From contig CAVUEP010000015.1 of NCBI GenBank assembly GCA_963740395.1, forward strand, positions 1 to 64,000: a DNA stretch of 64,000 nt, in the 5' to 3' direction. The translations under genes were made by a program, and so were the position numbers. Positions 9,116-19,695 of this stretch are shown piece after piece; position 1 is the stretch's first letter, and each line of letters starts with the position of its first letter. The DNA is from CADEEN01 sp963740395 (GTDB lineage Bacteria; Pseudomonadota; Gammaproteobacteria; Burkholderiales; Burkholderiaceae_C). The notes under the pieces are model-generated. The model saw only the letters and a list, made by a program, of their open reading frames with translations. It was not told the DNA's origin and did not search any database.

Positions 9116-10456
9116 ATGAGCCTCGTTTTCCCCCACACCTTCGTTCCGTGGTTTCGGTCGGTTGCCCCGTACATCCACGCCTACCGCGGCAAGACCTTCG
9201 TGGTCGGCATGGCCGGCGAAGGGATTGCCGCGGGCAAGCTGTCGGCCTTCGTGCACGACCTGGCGATCCTGCACGCGATGGGCATCAAGCTGGTCCTGGT
9301 GCACGGCTTTCGGCCCCAGGTCAGCGAGCAGCTGCGGGCCAAGGGCCATCCCGAACGCTTCCACAACGGCATGCGAATCACGGATGCGCTCGCACTGGAT
9401 TGCGCCCAGGAGGCCGCCGGCCAGCTGCGCTTCGAGATCGAAGCCGCCTTTTCGCAAGGATTGCCGAACACGCCCATGGCCAATGCGACGCTGCGTGTCG
9501 TGTCGGGCAACTTCCTGACCGCACGGCCGGTCGGGATCGTCGATGGCGTTGACTACATGCACACCGGTGTGGTCCGCAAGGTGGACGCCGTCGCCATCCG
9601 TCGTGCCATCGACACCGGCGCCGTCGTGTTGCTGTCGCCGTTCGGGTTCTCGCCGACGGGAGAGGCGTTCAATCTGACGATGGAGGACGTGGCGACCTCC
9701 ACCGCCATCGCGCTGCAGACCGACAAGCTGCTGTTCGTCACGGAGGTGCCTGGGATTCGCGAGAACCGCGACGACCCCGCGAGTGACATCGACACCGAGC
9801 TGACATTGGCAGATGCCGAGCGGCTGCTTGCCGCGCTTCCGGCCCCGACCGTGCCGACCGACGTTGCCTTCTACCTGCGTCATTGCGTCAAGGCCTGCCG
9901 CGAGGGCGTCGAGCGCTCGCACATCCTGCCGTTCGGGGTGGACGGCGCATTGCTGCAGGAGGTCTATACCCACGATGGCATCGGCACGATGGTCGTTGAC
10001 GAGAAGCTGGAGAGCCTGCGCGAGGCCACCAGCGACGATGTCGGCGGCATCCTGCAGCTGATCGAACCGTTCGAGCGCGATGGCACGATGGTCCGTCGCG
10101 AACGCACGGAGATCGAACGCGACATCGCCAATTACACCGTCATCGAGCATGATGGCGTGATCTTCGGCTGCGCCGCGCTCTACCCCTACCCCGAGGCGGG
10201 CACCGCCGAAATGGCGGCGCTGACGGTCAGCCCAAATGTGCAGGGCCAGGGTGACGGCGATCGCATGCTCAAGCGCGTGGAGCAGCGGGCGCGCAGCATG
10301 GGCTTGGCGAGCATCTTCGTGCTGACGACGCGCACGATGCACTGGTTCATCAAGCGCGGCTTTGTGCCGGCCGAGGCCGACTGGCTGCCCGAGGCGCGAA
10401 AGCGCAAGTACAACTGGGATCGGCGCTCGCTGGTGCTGATCAAACATCTCAAATGA
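9116..10456 (+). CDS. argA: Amino-acid N-acetyltransferase (N-acetylglutamate synthase) ArgA
   Basis: ArgA catalyses the first step of arginine biosynthesis, acetyl-CoA plus glutamate to N-acetylglutamate. The 446 residues match the classical two-domain form (443 in E. coli): an N-terminal amino-acid-kinase-like domain that normally binds arginine for feedback inhibition (GKTFVVGMAGEGI, LVLVHGFRPQV), and a C-terminal GNAT domain (ALTVSPNVQGQGDGDRML, acetyl-CoA loop). The GNAT loop reads QGQGDGDRM where QGxGxG is usual, still acceptable. I chose the ATG at 9116 (MSLVFPHTFVPWFR) because this matches the family N-terminus; the upstream in-frame ATG at 9050 would add unrelated sequence. The start region is divergent from the VOC gene. 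Confidence 0.95.
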   Translation: MSLVFPHTFVPWFRSVAPYIHAYRGKTFVVGMAGEGIAAGKLSAFVHDLAILHAMGIKLVLVHGFRPQVSEQLRAKGHPERFHNGMRITDALALDCAQEAAGQLRFEIEAAFSQGLPNTPMANATLRVVSGNFLTARPVGIVDGVDYMHTGVVRKVDAVAIRRAIDTGAVVLLSPFGFSPTGEAFNLTMEDVATSTAIALQTDKLLFVTEVPGIRENRDDPASDIDTELTLADAERLLAALPAPTVPTDVAFYLRHCVKACREGVERSHILPFGVDGALLQEVYTHDGIGTMVVDEKLESLREATSDDVGGILQLIEPFERDGTMVRRERTEIERDIANYTVIEHDGVIFGCAALYPYPEAGTAEMAALTVSPNVQGQGDGDRMLKRVEQRARSMGLASIFVLTTRTMHWFIKRGFVPAEADWLPEARKRKYNWDRRSLVLIKHLK

Positions 10457-10475
10457 ATGACCTTGGAGCCCCGAC

Positions 10476-10748
10476 ATGACACGCATGGTTGAGTGCAGCT
10501 ATCTGAAGAAGCAAGGTGAAGGCTTGGTCTATCCGCCGTATCCAGGCGAGTTGGGCAAGCGCATCTACGACAACATCAGCAAGGAAGCCTTCGAGATGTG
10601 GAAGAAGCACCAGACGATGTTGGTCAACGAGAACAGGTTGAACTTGGCGGATGCGCGCGCGCGACAGTACCTGGCGCGACAGATGGAGTTGTTCCTGTTT
10701 GGCGAGGGCGGTGACAAGCCCGCCGGCTACGTGCCGCCGGCGTCCTGA
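10476..10748 (+). CDS. yggX: Fe(2+)-trafficking / oxidative damage protection protein YggX
   Basis: A small 90-residue cytoplasmic protein of the YggX family, linked in enterobacteria to iron handling and protection of Fe-S clusters from oxidants. The conserved Cys sits at position 7 (MTRMVECSYLKK), and the family block YPGELGKRIYDNISKEAFEMWKKHQTMLVNE is complete. GGAG lies about ten bases upstream of the ATG. It is 19 bp downstream of argA and about 75 bp upstream of the iron-binding-protein gene, so two neighbouring genes concern iron. Confidence 0.95.
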   Translation: MTRMVECSYLKKQGEGLVYPPYPGELGKRIYDNISKEAFEMWKKHQTMLVNENRLNLADARARQYLARQMELFLFGEGGDKPAGYVPPAS

Positions 10749-10756
10749 AATACATA

Positions 10757-10781
10757 CTAAACGCGAATCATTCGTATTTAG
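10757..10781 (+). promoter_or_regulatory. Fur-box-like palindrome upstream of the iron-binding-protein gene
   Basis: A 25-base dyad centred on C10769. The left arm (10757-10768) and right arm (10770-10781) match at 10 of 12 positions, with the core CGAAT-C-ATTCG. The AT-rich 12-1-12 architecture and the core resemble proteobacterial Fur operators. It lies 41 bp upstream of the start codon of a ferric-iron periplasmic-binding protein gene, where iron-dependent repression is expected. Recognition by Fur is inferred from similarity and context. Confidence 0.7.
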
Positions 10782-10821
10782 TGTGATACGCTCCTGGTCA
10801 TTCAACGACCTGGAGATGTTC

Positions 10822-11856
10822 ATGTCCCTGCTCAGGCATTCGGCCACGGCGCTGGCCCTCACCATCGGGCTCGCGGCGCACGCGCAGCAACCCACGCTGA
10901 ACCTGTACTCGGCACGCCACTACCAGACCGACGAGGCGCTCTACGACAACTTCACCAAGGCCACGGGCATCAGGATCAACCGTGTCGATGCCGACGACGC
11001 GGGCATCCTCGCGCGGCTGAGCACCGAGGGAAGCGCAAGCCCTGCCGACGTTGTGCTGCTTGTCGACGCCGCGCGCCTGTGGCGCGCGGAAGTCAATGGT
11101 CTCTTCCAGCCGCTCAAGAGTGCGACGCTCGACGCCCGCGTGCCACCACAACTGCGCGGCAAAGACAGTGGACAGGGCTCGCAATGGTTTGGCCTTTCGA
11201 CGCGCGCGCGTGTCGTCGTCTACAACAGGGCCAAGGTCAAGGCCGAGGACGTCGATACCTACGAAAAACTGGCCAGCAGCAAGCACACCGGCCTGCTGTG
11301 CACACGCTCCGGTTCGCACCCCTACAACCTGTCGCTGTTTGGTGCCATGTACGAGCACCTCGGCCCGCAGGCGACCGAGACCTGGCTCAAGGGCCTGGTC
11401 GCGAACATGGCCCGCGCCCCCAAGGGCGGCGATACCGACCAGATTCGGGCTGTCGCCAGCGGCGAATGCGGTATCGCTCTGACGAATACCTATTACTTGG
11501 CTCGACTGATGCGCTCCGACAAACCGGAAGACAAGGCCGTGATGAGCAAGGTCGGAGTGATGTTTCCTGATCAGGCGACGTTCGGCACGCATGTCAATAT
11601 TGCAGGCGCGGCAGTCGCCCGGTATGCGAAGAACCGCGAAGCGGCACGACGGTTCATCGAATACCTGGTCAGCGAACAGGCGCAGTCCTACTTTGCTGAC
11701 GGCAACAACGAGTGGCCGGTCGTCGCAGGCATCAAGGTCGACAACCCCGCGCTGCGGGCGATGGGGCCGTTCAAGAGCGAAACCATTCCAATCTCTGTCG
11801 TCGGTATGAATCAGGTCAAGATTCAACAGATACTGGATCGAGTTGGTTATAAGTAA
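10822..11856 (+). CDS. Fe(3+) ABC transporter periplasmic substrate-binding protein (FbpA/FutA-like)
   Basis: A 344-residue periplasmic binding protein of the iron(III) family. It begins with a signal peptide (MSLLRHSATALALTIGLAAHAQQ), then the mature start LNLYSARHYQTDEALYDNFTKATGI. Iron-ligand tyrosines are visible as the YY pair in ALTNTYYLARLM, as in FbpA. The C-terminus has the usual FRSDNP-like helices (FIEYLVSEQAQSYFADGNNEWPVV). The ATG at 10822 is preferred over 10816 because GGAG then lies six bases upstream. No permease or ATPase gene follows, so its transporter must be encoded elsewhere. Preceded by a Fur-like operator. Confidence 0.92.
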   Translation: MSLLRHSATALALTIGLAAHAQQPTLNLYSARHYQTDEALYDNFTKATGIRINRVDADDAGILARLSTEGSASPADVVLLVDAARLWRAEVNGLFQPLKSATLDARVPPQLRGKDSGQGSQWFGLSTRARVVVYNRAKVKAEDVDTYEKLASSKHTGLLCTRSGSHPYNLSLFGAMYEHLGPQATETWLKGLVANMARAPKGGDTDQIRAVASGECGIALTNTYYLARLMRSDKPEDKAVMSKVGVMFPDQATFGTHVNIAGAAVARYAKNREAARRFIEYLVSEQAQSYFADGNNEWPVVAGIKVDNPALRAMGPFKSETIPISVVGMNQVKIQQILDRVGYK

Positions 11857-11910
11857 CCCGCGCCTCGAGTGGTGCTATATTCGCGTCACCCTCCCTTACG
11901 GATGACGACC

Positions 11911-12210
11911 ATGGCAAAACTCAATGAACTGCTGGCGCAGAAAGCCGCTCTAGAGAAACAAATTGCCGAAACCCAGCGTGCAGAGCGGCAATCCGCGATC
12001 ACTCAAATCAAGACATTGATGGCCGAGTATGGACTTTCGGCGTCTGACCTCGGTACCCGTGGGCCCAAGAAGGGCGGCACAGGCGCCAAGGTCGCCGCCA
12101 AGTACCGCAACAAGGCCACGGGCGAAACCTGGAGTGGTCGCGGCCTGCAACCCCGCTGGCTCAAGGCCGCAATTGCCACGGGCAAGAAGCTGACGGACTT
12201 CGCGGTGTAG
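11911..12210 (+). CDS. H-NS family histone-like nucleoid-structuring protein
   Basis: A 99-residue nucleoid protein of the short H-NS type common in Burkholderiales. The N-terminal half is a predicted coiled-coil oligomerisation segment (LNELLAQKAALEKQIAETQRAERQSAI). The C-terminal half has the DNA-binding core TWSGRGLQPRWL, the usual TWSGRGxxPxW motif that inserts into the AT-rich minor groove. It probably silences AT-rich or foreign DNA, but targets cannot be read from sequence. In-frame ATGs at 11902 and 11911 are both possible; I chose 11911 (MAKLNELLAQ). A TATATT box near 11876 could be its -10 element. Confidence 0.9.
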   Translation: MAKLNELLAQKAALEKQIAETQRAERQSAITQIKTLMAEYGLSASDLGTRGPKKGGTGAKVAAKYRNKATGETWSGRGLQPRWLKAAIATGKKLTDFAV

Positions 12211-12225
12211 CGGCCGCGCAGGCGC

Positions 12226-13005
12226 CTACTCGAAACGAAACTCCGTCACGCCTGCAGTCGTCGCACTGACGGGCTTGAAACGCCAGGCCGCCACGGCAGC
12301 CATAGCGGCGTCGTTCAATCCGGCGTGGCGACTCTTCTGGATGGAGGTCGCACCAACGCTGCCATCCGGTCGTACTTCGAATGCCACGACTACCGAGCCC
12401 TGACCAAGCCTGCGGATCAAGTGGGCTGGAAACTCGGGCTCGGCGCCGGACACCAGGACCAATGTCGTCCCCAATGTTTCGGTTGCAGCGGGCGTCGCCG
12501 AACGGTCGGCGGTTGCCGCCAATGCCGGGGCGAGCGGCTTGACGGCCAGTTCTGTCGCGAGAAGCGGCGCCGTCGGGGGCGCGAGCGCCGCTACCGGGGC
12601 GCGAGCACTGAATTCGACCGGGGCCGACCCCGCATCGCGGGCAGTCACTGGCGAAGCGGGCAAATCTGGTGTCGCGGTCAGATTGACAACCGCGGGACTG
12701 CTTGATTGCCGCACCTCGTTCGTCGCGGACGGCAAGACTGTCGTCAAGGCGCCCGCCGGAGGGGACGATGCCTTGCGCGGCCGGTCCGCATGCATCCGAA
12801 TCAGTTCGTACACCTTGTCCGCGTCGCGCTTGGCGCGGTCAGAAGGCGCCGCCCGGTCTGCAGTCGCCTGGGCGTGGACGGGCGCTGACGCGCAGGTCCC
12901 GCCGATCGCAATGCTCATGCCCACGACGGCGAGCCATCGCGACCGGGTACCGCCAGTCGACCGGGCGGCGGAGCGGCGCAGCTGGCAGTCAGGCGTGTTG
13001 ATCAT
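12226..13005 (-). CDS. TonB C-terminal-domain protein (energy-transducer-like)
   Basis: A 259-residue protein with an N-terminal hydrophobic segment (WLAVVGMSIAIGGTCASAPVHAQA), a long Ala/Pro/Ser/Thr-rich low-complexity middle, and a C-terminal TonB-like domain (residues about 170-259: EPEFPAHLIRRLGQGSVVVAFEVRPDGSVGATSIQKSRHAGLNDAAMAAVAAWRFKP). The hydrophobic stretch ends in an AxA-type site, so it may be exported rather than anchored, unlike classical TonB. No exbB or exbD lies nearby. It could be a periplasmic TonB-box-like accessory protein. The function is not assigned beyond the domain. Confidence 0.75.
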   Translation of the reverse strand: MINTPDCQLRRSAARSTGGTRSRWLAVVGMSIAIGGTCASAPVHAQATADRAAPSDRAKRDADKVYELIRMHADRPRKASSPPAGALTTVLPSATNEVRQSSSPAVVNLTATPDLPASPVTARDAGSAPVEFSARAPVAALAPPTAPLLATELAVKPLAPALAATADRSATPAATETLGTTLVLVSGAEPEFPAHLIRRLGQGSVVVAFEVRPDGSVGATSIQKSRHAGLNDAAMAAVAAWRFKPVSATTAGVTEFRFE

Positions 13006-13171
13006 GGCGGCGCGTGGTTGACGTGCTTCGGATGTGGCCCAGGTTGGCGGCTTGTGACGGCAACCAGGAGCCCGCGCGCAGTGTAGGCAGGGTCATGCCT
13101 CGAAACACTCGCCAGGCACGCCCGAAAACGTGAACGGTGGCACGGTGACGCGTCTTCGCTAGACTAGATCG

Positions 13172-15004
13172 ATGGTTCCCCCCGGGTTTGTTGCCGAATT
13201 GCTGGCACGCGTCGACATCGTCGACGTGGTGGGCCGCCATGTTCAACTGAAAAAGGGCGGCGCCAACCTGATGGGTCTGTGCCCGTTTCACGGCGAGAAG
13301 TCACCCAGCTTCTCGGTCAGCCCGAGCAAACAGTTCTACTACTGTTTCGGTTGCGGCGCCTCTGGCGACGCGATCAAGTTCCTCACTGAGCACACCGGCG
13401 CGAGCTTCCGAGATGCCGTGACGGACCTGGCACAACAGGTCGGGCTGACCGTGCCCGACGATTCGCGCAGCGACGATGAGCGGCGTCAAGCCGCCCAGAG
13501 CAAGGCGCGTCAAGCCACCTTGGCGGACGTGTTGGCGCGCGCGGCCGAGCACTATCGAAAACTGCTCAAGGTCAGCCCGGTGGCGATCGACTATCTCAAG
13601 GGGCGCGGGCTGACCGGAGAGGTTGCGTCACGCTTTGGCATCGGCTACGCCCCCGAGGGTTGGCGGTCGCTGGCCAGCGCCTTTGCGCAGTACGACGATC
13701 CCTTGCTCGTCGAAGCGGGCCTGGTCGTTGTGCAAGGCGAAGCCGAGGCGGAGCAGAAGCGCTACGACCGATTTCGCGACCGTGTCATGTTCCCGATCCG
13801 CTCAGTGCTCGGAGACACGATCGGATTCGGCGGCCGGGTGCTCGACCGCGGTGAGCCCAAGTACCTGAACTCGCCGGAGACCCCATTGTTCGTCAAGGGC
13901 CGCGAGTTGTACGGCCTGTTCGAATCGCGCGGCGGCATGCGGGCACGAGGCTATGCGCTGGTCGTGGAAGGCTACATGGACGTCGTGGCACTGGCCCAAT
14001 CCGGCTTTGACAATGCGGTCGCCACACTCGGGACGGCTTGCACGGACGAACATGTGCGCAAGCTGTTTCGGTTCACCGATTCGGTGGTATTCAGTTTCGA
14101 CGGTGACGCCGCAGGGCAGCGTGCGGCGAAGCGGGCGCTTGAAGCCGCGCTGCCCCACGTGACCGATTTGCGGTCGGTGCGATTTCTGTTCCTGCCGCCT
14201 GAGCATGATCCTGACTCATTTGTCCGGGCCGAAGGCGCCACGTCGTTCGAACGCTACGTCTCCCAGGCCATCCCCCTGTCGCGCCAGTTGCTCGCGGTGG
14301 CCCGCGAGGGCTGCGACCTGGGCACACCGGAAGGCCGCGCGCGTTTCCTTGCGCAGGCTCGACCCTTGTGGACCCTATTGGCCGAATGTGCCTTGAAGCG
14401 ACAAGTGCTGGTCGAGATCGCGCGCGCGGCTGCTCTGCCCGATGGTGAGCTTGTCGCGCAATGGTCAACCCGATCCATCGACGCCGCAGCGCCAAGGCAT
14501 CAGGCTCACTCCACCGTCGCGACCCGGACGCCACCGCGCAGCGCCTATGCCGCCACGCGACGCGCGCCGCGCAAGCCCGAGGATCGCATTGTTCAGCTGC
14601 TGCTGATGCAGGCAACGTGGTGGGATCGCCTCACCGCCGAAGACCACGAGCTGCTGCACGGCCTGGCCGCGCCGCACGGTGAGCTTGTCGGATGGCTGGA
14701 GAGTGACCTGAACGAGCATGGCCCGCGTCCATGGGCAGCGCTGCGTGCCGCGCTCGGAGCCGACGAGCGGCTGCAGAGCACAGTGGCCAACTGGGCCGAC
14801 GACGTTGACGATGGCCAAGCGGACTTCTCGGACTTGCGGCGCCTGCTTGATGGGCGCCTGCTCGACGCACTCGCAGAACAGCAACGCGTACTCGCCGACA
14901 CGGCCGCGACCGACCCGGCGGCGCGAGTGGCCTATCAGCAACTCTTTGAACGCATGCGGCGACTCAAACAGGGACTCGACCCCGGTGTCGAGTCGCTACG
15001 GTAG
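13172..15004 (+). CDS. dnaG: DNA primase DnaG
   Basis: DnaG synthesises RNA primers at the replication fork and is recruited by the DnaB helicase, which is also encoded in this window. The 610 residues show the N-terminal CHC2 zinc-binding domain (LCPFHGEKSPSFSVSPSKQFYYCFGCGASGD), the core with the TOPRIM catalytic region (ALVVEGYMDVVALAQSGFDNAVATLGTA and FSFDGDAAGQRAAKRAL), and a divergent C-terminal helicase-binding domain. It lies upstream of rpoD as in the macromolecular-synthesis operon, but rpsU is not immediately upstream. Instead a divergent TonB-like gene sits there. Confidence 0.97.
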   Translation: MVPPGFVAELLARVDIVDVVGRHVQLKKGGANLMGLCPFHGEKSPSFSVSPSKQFYYCFGCGASGDAIKFLTEHTGASFRDAVTDLAQQVGLTVPDDSRSDDERRQAAQSKARQATLADVLARAAEHYRKLLKVSPVAIDYLKGRGLTGEVASRFGIGYAPEGWRSLASAFAQYDDPLLVEAGLVVVQGEAEAEQKRYDRFRDRVMFPIRSVLGDTIGFGGRVLDRGEPKYLNSPETPLFVKGRELYGLFESRGGMRARGYALVVEGYMDVVALAQSGFDNAVATLGTACTDEHVRKLFRFTDSVVFSFDGDAAGQRAAKRALEAALPHVTDLRSVRFLFLPPEHDPDSFVRAEGATSFERYVSQAIPLSRQLLAVAREGCDLGTPEGRARFLAQARPLWTLLAECALKRQVLVEIARAAALPDGELVAQWSTRSIDAAAPRHQAHSTVATRTPPRSAYAATRRAPRKPEDRIVQLLLMQATWWDRLTAEDHELLHGLAAPHGELVGWLESDLNEHGPRPWAALRAALGADERLQSTVANWADDVDDGQADFSDLRRLLDGRLLDALAEQQRVLADTAATDPAARVAYQQLFERMRRLKQGLDPGVESLR

Positions 15005-15327
15005 GACATCGACTTTGACGCTGTGCGCGGCTTCGACGATAATTAGCGGTTTGTTGTTACGACGGCAAGAGTGACAGCAGCACCTCCGGGCCCCGGCCAC
15101 CCGCGACACGGGTACACCCACAGGCCAACCTCACCCGCAAGGACTGCCACGCCAGAACGCCAATTCAGCTCGCCCGCTGGAGGTCGTTGGCCTGCCCTGT
15201 CGGCGCCGCGATCGGCTCCGTTGCGCGACGATGCGCAGTGGTTGCTCCGCCGCGCAAGGGCCACTGATAGCCGGATTGACAACCGTAACCACCGAGCGCC
15301 GCTCCGAGACCCCCCGCGAGGATCCGC
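15005..15327 (+). promoter_or_regulatory. dnaG-rpoD intergenic region with a sigma-70 promoter
   Basis: This 323-base gap holds a near-consensus promoter: TTGACG at 15015-15020, a 17-base spacer, and GATAAT at 15038-15043. It should give rpoD its own transcript with a leader of about 280 bases. A GTG-initiated frame from 15071 ends with a stop that overlaps the rpoD ATG (ATGA). It is Arg/Pro-rich and unlike any family I know, so I do not call it a gene. No tRNA or clear terminator is visible. Confidence 0.75.
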
Positions 15328-17571
<2,244 letters not shown>

Positions 17572-17577
17572 CGCGGC

Positions 17578-18537
17578 ATGACCCGCATCGCCGAACGCAC
17601 AGTTCTGTTTGCCGATCTGCGCGGCAGCACTTCCCTTTTCGAGCGCCTGGGCAATGCGGAAGCCACGTCGGTGGTGACGCACACGGTGGGCGAACTGGCC
17701 AAGAGCGTCACTGAGCGCGGTGGCCTGGTCGTCAAGACCCTCGGCGACGGCCTGATGGCTGTCTTCGAGGCCTCGGCACCCGCCGCAGAGGCCGCAGGGC
17801 AGATGCAGGACGCGCTGGAGCGACTCGTGACGCGCGGCAGCGAGCGTGGCGCGTCGGCGGGGCTGCGTGGGCTGCGCCTGCAGGTGGCGTTGGCGCGCGG
17901 CGAAATCGTCGAAATGGGGGGTGACTGTTTCGGCGATGCGGTCAACGTCGCCGCCCGCCTGCTCGACCACGCGGGCGACAACGAGACGCTGCTGACCGAC
18001 GAAGTCTTCGCCGGCTTGCCGCGAGAGCAGCAGGTGCGCTTTCGCAGCCTGGATTGGATGCACCTCCGCGGTCGCGCCGAGCCCGTGCATGTGCATTTGC
18101 TCGGCAGCCGGCGCGTCGGTACCGATGTCGTGGCCACCGCCTTTGGCGCCGTCGCGCCGTCTGCCGAACCCGATGGCATTCGACTGGTCTGGCAGCGCGC
18201 CAATCGTGTTTATTCCAGCTATCGCCTGCCGGTGGTTCTCGGGCGCAGCCCGCAGTCTGCTTTTTGTGTCGACGATTCGCGGGTCTCGCGCCAGCACGCG
18301 CGCTTGGACTGGCACGGTGGCGTCTTTTCACTCGCCGACCTCAGCTACAACGGCACTTACGTTCGCTTTGCCGTCGAGGAAGAAGTCGTCAGCCTGCGCC
18401 GCGGCACCTGCACGCTGCACGGCAGCGGCGAGATCGGCCTCGGGGGATCGCCGGCAGACCCCAGTTCGGCAACGGTGCGCTTCGAGGTGGTTCACCTGGC
18501 CGACACCCAACCCCACGGCATCGACGACGAAGACTGA
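17578..18537 (+). CDS. Class III adenylate/guanylate cyclase domain fused to FHA domain
   Basis: A soluble 319-residue protein. The N-terminal class III cyclase homology domain (about 1-175) keeps metal-binding Asp13 (FADLRGST) and Asp57 (LGDGLMAVF), purine-recognising Lys53 and Asp116, and transition-state Asn123 and Arg127 (AVNVAARLL), so it looks catalytically competent, probably for cAMP. The C-terminal FHA domain (about 205-300) keeps GR (222-223), SRQH (237-240) and NG (258-259), the phosphothreonine-binding signature. Such fusions suggest cyclase activity or location tied to a Ser/Thr kinase signal, but none is encoded here. It begins 6 bp after rpoD with no obvious ribosome site, so translation is probably coupled to rpoD. 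Substrate and partner are inferred. Confidence 0.88.
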   Translation: MTRIAERTVLFADLRGSTSLFERLGNAEATSVVTHTVGELAKSVTERGGLVVKTLGDGLMAVFEASAPAAEAAGQMQDALERLVTRGSERGASAGLRGLRLQVALARGEIVEMGGDCFGDAVNVAARLLDHAGDNETLLTDEVFAGLPREQQVRFRSLDWMHLRGRAEPVHVHLLGSRRVGTDVVATAFGAVAPSAEPDGIRLVWQRANRVYSSYRLPVVLGRSPQSAFCVDDSRVSRQHARLDWHGGVFSLADLSYNGTYVRFAVEEEVVSLRRGTCTLHGSGEIGLGGSPADPSSATVRFEVVHLADTQPHGIDDED

Positions 18538-18586
18538 GTCAGCAGTGCCACTGCCATCACGCTCGCAGCGCTGACAATCAACGATC

Positions 18587-19687
18587 ATGAGGTACCAGCC
18601 CGAACCCGTCATGGCCCATGGCAGCCCCGCGCGCACCGCGGTGCTCTTGGTGAACCTGGGGACCCCTGATGCGGCGACACCCTCGGCGGTTCGCAGGTAT
18701 CTGCGTGAGTTCCTCAGCGACCCGCGCGTGGTCGAGATTCCGCGCCTGCTGTGGTGGCCGATCCTGCACGGCATCGTCCTGCGCTTTCGCCCGGCCAAGT
18801 CGGCCGCGAAGTACGCCAGCATATGGACCGAGCTGGGTTCGCCGCTGGCCCTGTGGACCGCCAAGCAGACGGCCCTGCTCAAGGGCTATCTGGGCGAACG
18901 TGGCCATGCACCGCCGGCGCTGCTGGTCCGCCACGCCATGCGCTACGGCAGCCCGTCAGTTGCCCAGGTGTTGGACGAACTGAAGGTCGAGCATGCGACG
19001 CGGATCCTCGTGCTACCCCTGTACCCTCAGTATGCCGCGGCCACCACCGCCAGTGTGGCTGACGCGGTCATGGCATGGATGCGACGCCAGCGGCGTCAGC
19101 CGGAACTGCGGCTCGTCAACCACTACCACGACGACGCGGGCTACATCGATGCGCTTGCCCAGCGGGTCCGCAACCATTGGATGACGCATGGGCGCGGCGA
19201 ACGGCTCGTGCTCAGCTTTCACGGTGTGCCGGAGCGTTCGCTCAAGCTCGGCGATCCCTACCACTGCGAGTGTCATGTCACGGCGCGCATGCTTGGCGAA
19301 CGCCTGGGGCTGGCCAAAGGCGAGTTGTTGGTGACGTTTCAAAGCCGCTTTGGCAGGGCCAAGTGGCTGGCCCCCTACACCGAGCCCACGCTGGTGGACT
19401 TGGCGGCGCAGGGTGTCAAGCGCGTTGACGTGATGTGCCCGGGCTTTGTCGCCGACTGCCTGGAGACGCTCGAGGAGATCGACCACGAGGCCCGCGCAGC
19501 CTTCATTGCCGCGGGCGGGCAAGCCTTCCACTACATCCCCTGTCTGAACGACCAGCACGAGTGGATCGCCGCATTGGCCGCCCTCGCCTTGCGGCATATG
19601 CAGGGGTGGCCGACGAGCGGCGCGCCGTCTGAGTCAGCCCTGGCAGCGCAGCGTGCGCGTGCACTGGCGATGGGCGCAGATTCCTGA
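18587..19687 (+). CDS. hemH: Ferrochelatase HemH
   Basis: Ferrochelatase inserts Fe(2+) into protoporphyrin IX, the last step of protoheme synthesis. The 366 residues contain the N-terminal VLLVNLGTPDAATPSAVRRYLREFLSDPRVVEIP block, the catalytic His segment (VLSFHGVPERSLKLGDPYHCEC) and the C-terminal Glu-rich motif (CPGFVADCLETLEEIDHEA). ATG starts are at 18587 and 18611; the first is used. It lies 49 bp downstream of the cyclase-FHA gene on the same strand and is convergent with tctA (8 bp gap). Confidence 0.96.
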   Translation: MRYQPEPVMAHGSPARTAVLLVNLGTPDAATPSAVRRYLREFLSDPRVVEIPRLLWWPILHGIVLRFRPAKSAAKYASIWTELGSPLALWTAKQTALLKGYLGERGHAPPALLVRHAMRYGSPSVAQVLDELKVEHATRILVLPLYPQYAAATTASVADAVMAWMRRQRRQPELRLVNHYHDDAGYIDALAQRVRNHWMTHGRGERLVLSFHGVPERSLKLGDPYHCECHVTARMLGERLGLAKGELLVTFQSRFGRAKWLAPYTEPTLVDLAAQGVKRVDVMCPGFVADCLETLEEIDHEARAAFIAAGGQAFHYIPCLNDQHEWIAALAALALRHMQGWPTSGAPSESALAAQRARALAMGADS

Positions 19688-19695
19688 AACTGCGG

